Shown here piece by piece: positions 61,985 through 64,000 of a DNA stretch of 64,000 nt. Positions within the stretch are counted from its first letter, which is position 1, and each line of letters begins with the position of its first letter. A program made the translations under genes and the position numbers. Below the pieces are notes generated by a model. That model ran no database searches and was not told the origin of the DNA. It worked only from the letters and a program-made list of their open reading frames with translations. The stretch comes from Paraspadella gotoi (Eukaryota > Chaetognatha), in contig CM119268.1 of the NCBI GenBank assembly GCA_051294375.1, positions 8,849,215 through 8,913,214 on the forward strand. The letters run 5' to 3'.

Positions 61985-61997
61985 CTCCTCTCTCTCT

Positions 61998-62056
<59 letters not shown>

Positions 62057-62075
62057 CTCTCTCTCTCTCCTGCGT
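61985..62075. repeat. (CT)n microsatellite
   Basis: CT repeat with a few GCTCT interruptions. Confidence 0.95.
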
Positions 62076-62120
62076 CCGCCCCTTTGATGAGTCGAAGAAC
62101 GATCACCCTCCCTCGTTCGC

Positions 62121-62168
62121 GTGACGCTGACGCTGACGGCGCTGACGCTGACGCTGACGCTGACGCAG
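62121..62168. repeat. (TGACGC)n hexanucleotide repeat
   Basis: About seven or eight copies of a GACGCT/TGACGC hexamer, with one GGC variant. Confidence 0.9.
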
Positions 62169-63836
62169 ACACTGACTGCTTGTTCCGAATTTTCGATATT
62201 GATGACGCGGCGATCTTTGTCTTGGTTGTCGTCGTTGTCCTCGTCTTAAATGTTCCTTGACTCCGATTCGATTTTTAAATTTAGATAAAATCCTTTTAGC
62301 ATTCGTTATATTTATTATCATTCGTTGCTTCTTGTTTCTTTCTGATTCGTAATAACTTTAACTTCTTGAATAACTCATTTGCTTGTCCTGTGATTGCCGC
62401 GATGATAACCTCTTGCAATCTTTCGATCCAATCTTCACATCCATTCACGTCCGACCCTTACGATCAGGATCGATTCAACTCGGAGTAAAATCTATTTTTT
62501 CAAATTTTTCCCCTAACGAAACACTTTGTTTAAAAAATTTTATTTTGAGGATTTTTTAAACTTCCTTATTTTCTTTTCTCTTTCCTTTTTTCTTCTCTCT
62601 TTTTCTTCCTATTTCCTCTTCCTCTTTCCGCTTCCTATTTTTCTTTCATTTTTTCCCTTATAGTACTTTAGCTCTTTCCACCTCCTCTATCCACTTTCCC
62701 TTCATCTTTCCCGCTCCTATTTCCTCCTAACATTTCCGCTATTTTTCCTTCATCTCTCCCCTTTATCCTCCTCCCTTAATCCCTCTCTCTCCTTCCTCTT
62801 TAGCTTCCTTCTCACCTGCACTCACAGGCGCGATCCAAAAAGAAAAAAAAAAGGAAAAACTGTCCCCACCTTCCATCGAACTTATGCTTCCCACTACAAT
62901 CCCCCTAACACCATCCCACCACCACCACCCCCCCCGCTGAAAAAAAAAAACAAAAAAAGAGATCGGGGGCGAAATTCGTCGGATCGAAGGACCGACTTCG
63001 GCTCATCTCGGGATCGATTTACGGAAAGTATGTAACAGACTGTTATAGAAAAGAATGTAATCAATCCCCGGATGTAATTTGAGAAACGTTTAGAATAATG
63101 CCCGAGTGTTTTTTAACTTTTTATCTTCTGTTTTCTTTCGGTTTTGAATGATGACGCGATCGAGGCGAATATCGGAAGGCGGCGAAGATGACCGTCGGGT
63201 TTTTATTTCTCTCTTTCGATTGTTGATCGATCCGTTAAATGTCGTTTGTTTGTCTTGATTGGAATTTCTTTAAAAAACATATATTACAACCGTTTAAATA
63301 AAACTATATATACAAGTTTACATGTTTCGAAGGAGAGTTTCATCTAGAATGAAGCAAGGCCATGGCGCTAAGACGAGACGAAAGCGCTCGCTCGAACCGT
63401 TTTCTTATTCACTAATTTCTCCGTAATTGATTTGTTTTCAGAAAAAAATGAACATCGCTCACAAATCTCTCGCGGTTTTCGAGCGCGGGCTGCGAGCTCG
63501 AGTCTGGGCCAACTCAAAAATCTCTATTAGTTTTGATGGTTATACTTTTCTTCGCTGAAAAATTCAAAGAAGCCAAAACATTTTGCAAATACGAGATTTA
63601 TATATTTTTTTTTTTTTAAATGTAAAACGAAAACTAGATTTTATTTTTTGAACGTCATTGCTGAGAGAGAGAATATTTTTAAAAAATGTTAGAATTTCAA
63701 ATTTTATTTATTTGCTAGACAAATTGGTACAAATTATAAATAAAAGATTGTAAAAAAAAAAACAGAGTGCTCAGAGGGGAAAAAAGTGTTTTCTTTTATA
63801 TAATACAGTGCTGTTTAACATTCTCCAACTCTTACT
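62169..63836. other. Intergenic or intronic sequence
   Basis: Pyrimidine-rich at 62560-62820, otherwise AT-rich. No supported exon. Confidence 0.5.
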
Positions 63837-64000
63837 TATCCCAACTCTCTCCGCATTGACCCCACCCAAAGGGTCGCCATTAAAGCGACACAGACCGCGG
63901 CGACGCCAACCGACTTCCGGTGGGCGCAGTTGCAGAGTCCGCCCACGCAGATGCCGCGTTCGTCGTCGAGGACCCAATTGGCGGGGCAGGGCTGCTGACG
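63837..64000 (-). CDS. Cys-rich C-terminus with a hydrophobic tail (partial)
   Basis: On the minus strand from the right edge one frame reads PCPANWVLDDERGICVGGLC, then NCAHRKSVGVAAVCVALMA and TLWVGS, ending TAA at 63839-63837. Five Cys in about 21 residues followed by about 18 hydrophobic residues suggests the end of an extracellular, EGF- or ADAM-like Cys-rich region with a membrane anchor or GPI signal. The codons end mostly in C or G, as in the other genes. The start lies beyond the window and the family is not identified. A strong GTAAGA donor follows the stop directly, so splicing two bases earlier is conceivable. Confidence 0.45.

Overview
This is eukaryotic nuclear DNA from an animal. 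Genes are split by GT-AG introns (one GC-AG) of roughly 50 bp to 3 kb. Coding exons are richer in G+C than the AT-rich introns and favour codons ending in C (GAC, GCC, TTC, GTC). The recognisable proteins are metazoan: a penta-EF-hand calpain, a cysteine-switch matrix metalloproteinase with a hemopexin domain, and a TTLL3/8-type tubulin glycylase. Heavy (CT)n/(GA)n microsatellites, tRNA-derived repeats and a TATA box of arthropod style fit an arthropod such as a crustacean, but the phylum is not proven.

Layout: 1-1455 (-) 3' part of a calpain gene running off the left edge; 3506-8957 (+) TATA promoter and a histidine-rich, Trp/Asn-repeat protein; 9.8-14.9 kb a ~2.2 kb block present twice around an N gap; 15053-29439 (+) an 18-exon matrix metalloproteinase with unusual N- and C-terminal tails; 37995-30713 (-) an 11-exon coiled-coil protein of about 1,410 visible residues; 38522-45907 (+) a 20-exon TTLL3/8 glycylase gene divergent from it; 47396-46070 (-) two in-phase exons of an unidentified Ser/Ala-rich protein sharing an LPPPRL motif; 49.4-53.9 kb a second ~2.25 kb block present twice around an N gap; 54606-55154 (+) the 3' end of an unrecognised gene; 55-61 kb mostly repeat-like or empty sequence; 61-64 kb possible minus-strand exons, including a Cys-rich C-terminus with a membrane or GPI tail at the right edge.

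The assembly carries many single-base indels. In the calpain EF-hands, the metalloproteinase zinc-site exon and the Lys/Glu repeat exon, conserved motifs sit in adjacent frames, and intron phases agree only if one or two bases are added or removed. Automatic gene callers would truncate or miss these genes. Both large duplications abut N gaps and differ mainly by homopolymer indels, so they look like unmerged copies rather than biology.

Functional links are limited. The divergent glycylase and coiled-coil genes may share a roughly 500 bp promoter region. The glycylase family acts on axonemal tubulin, so a ciliary role for the coiled-coil partner is a testable guess. All exon chains here were built by hand from splice sites and phase continuity. 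No searches were run.
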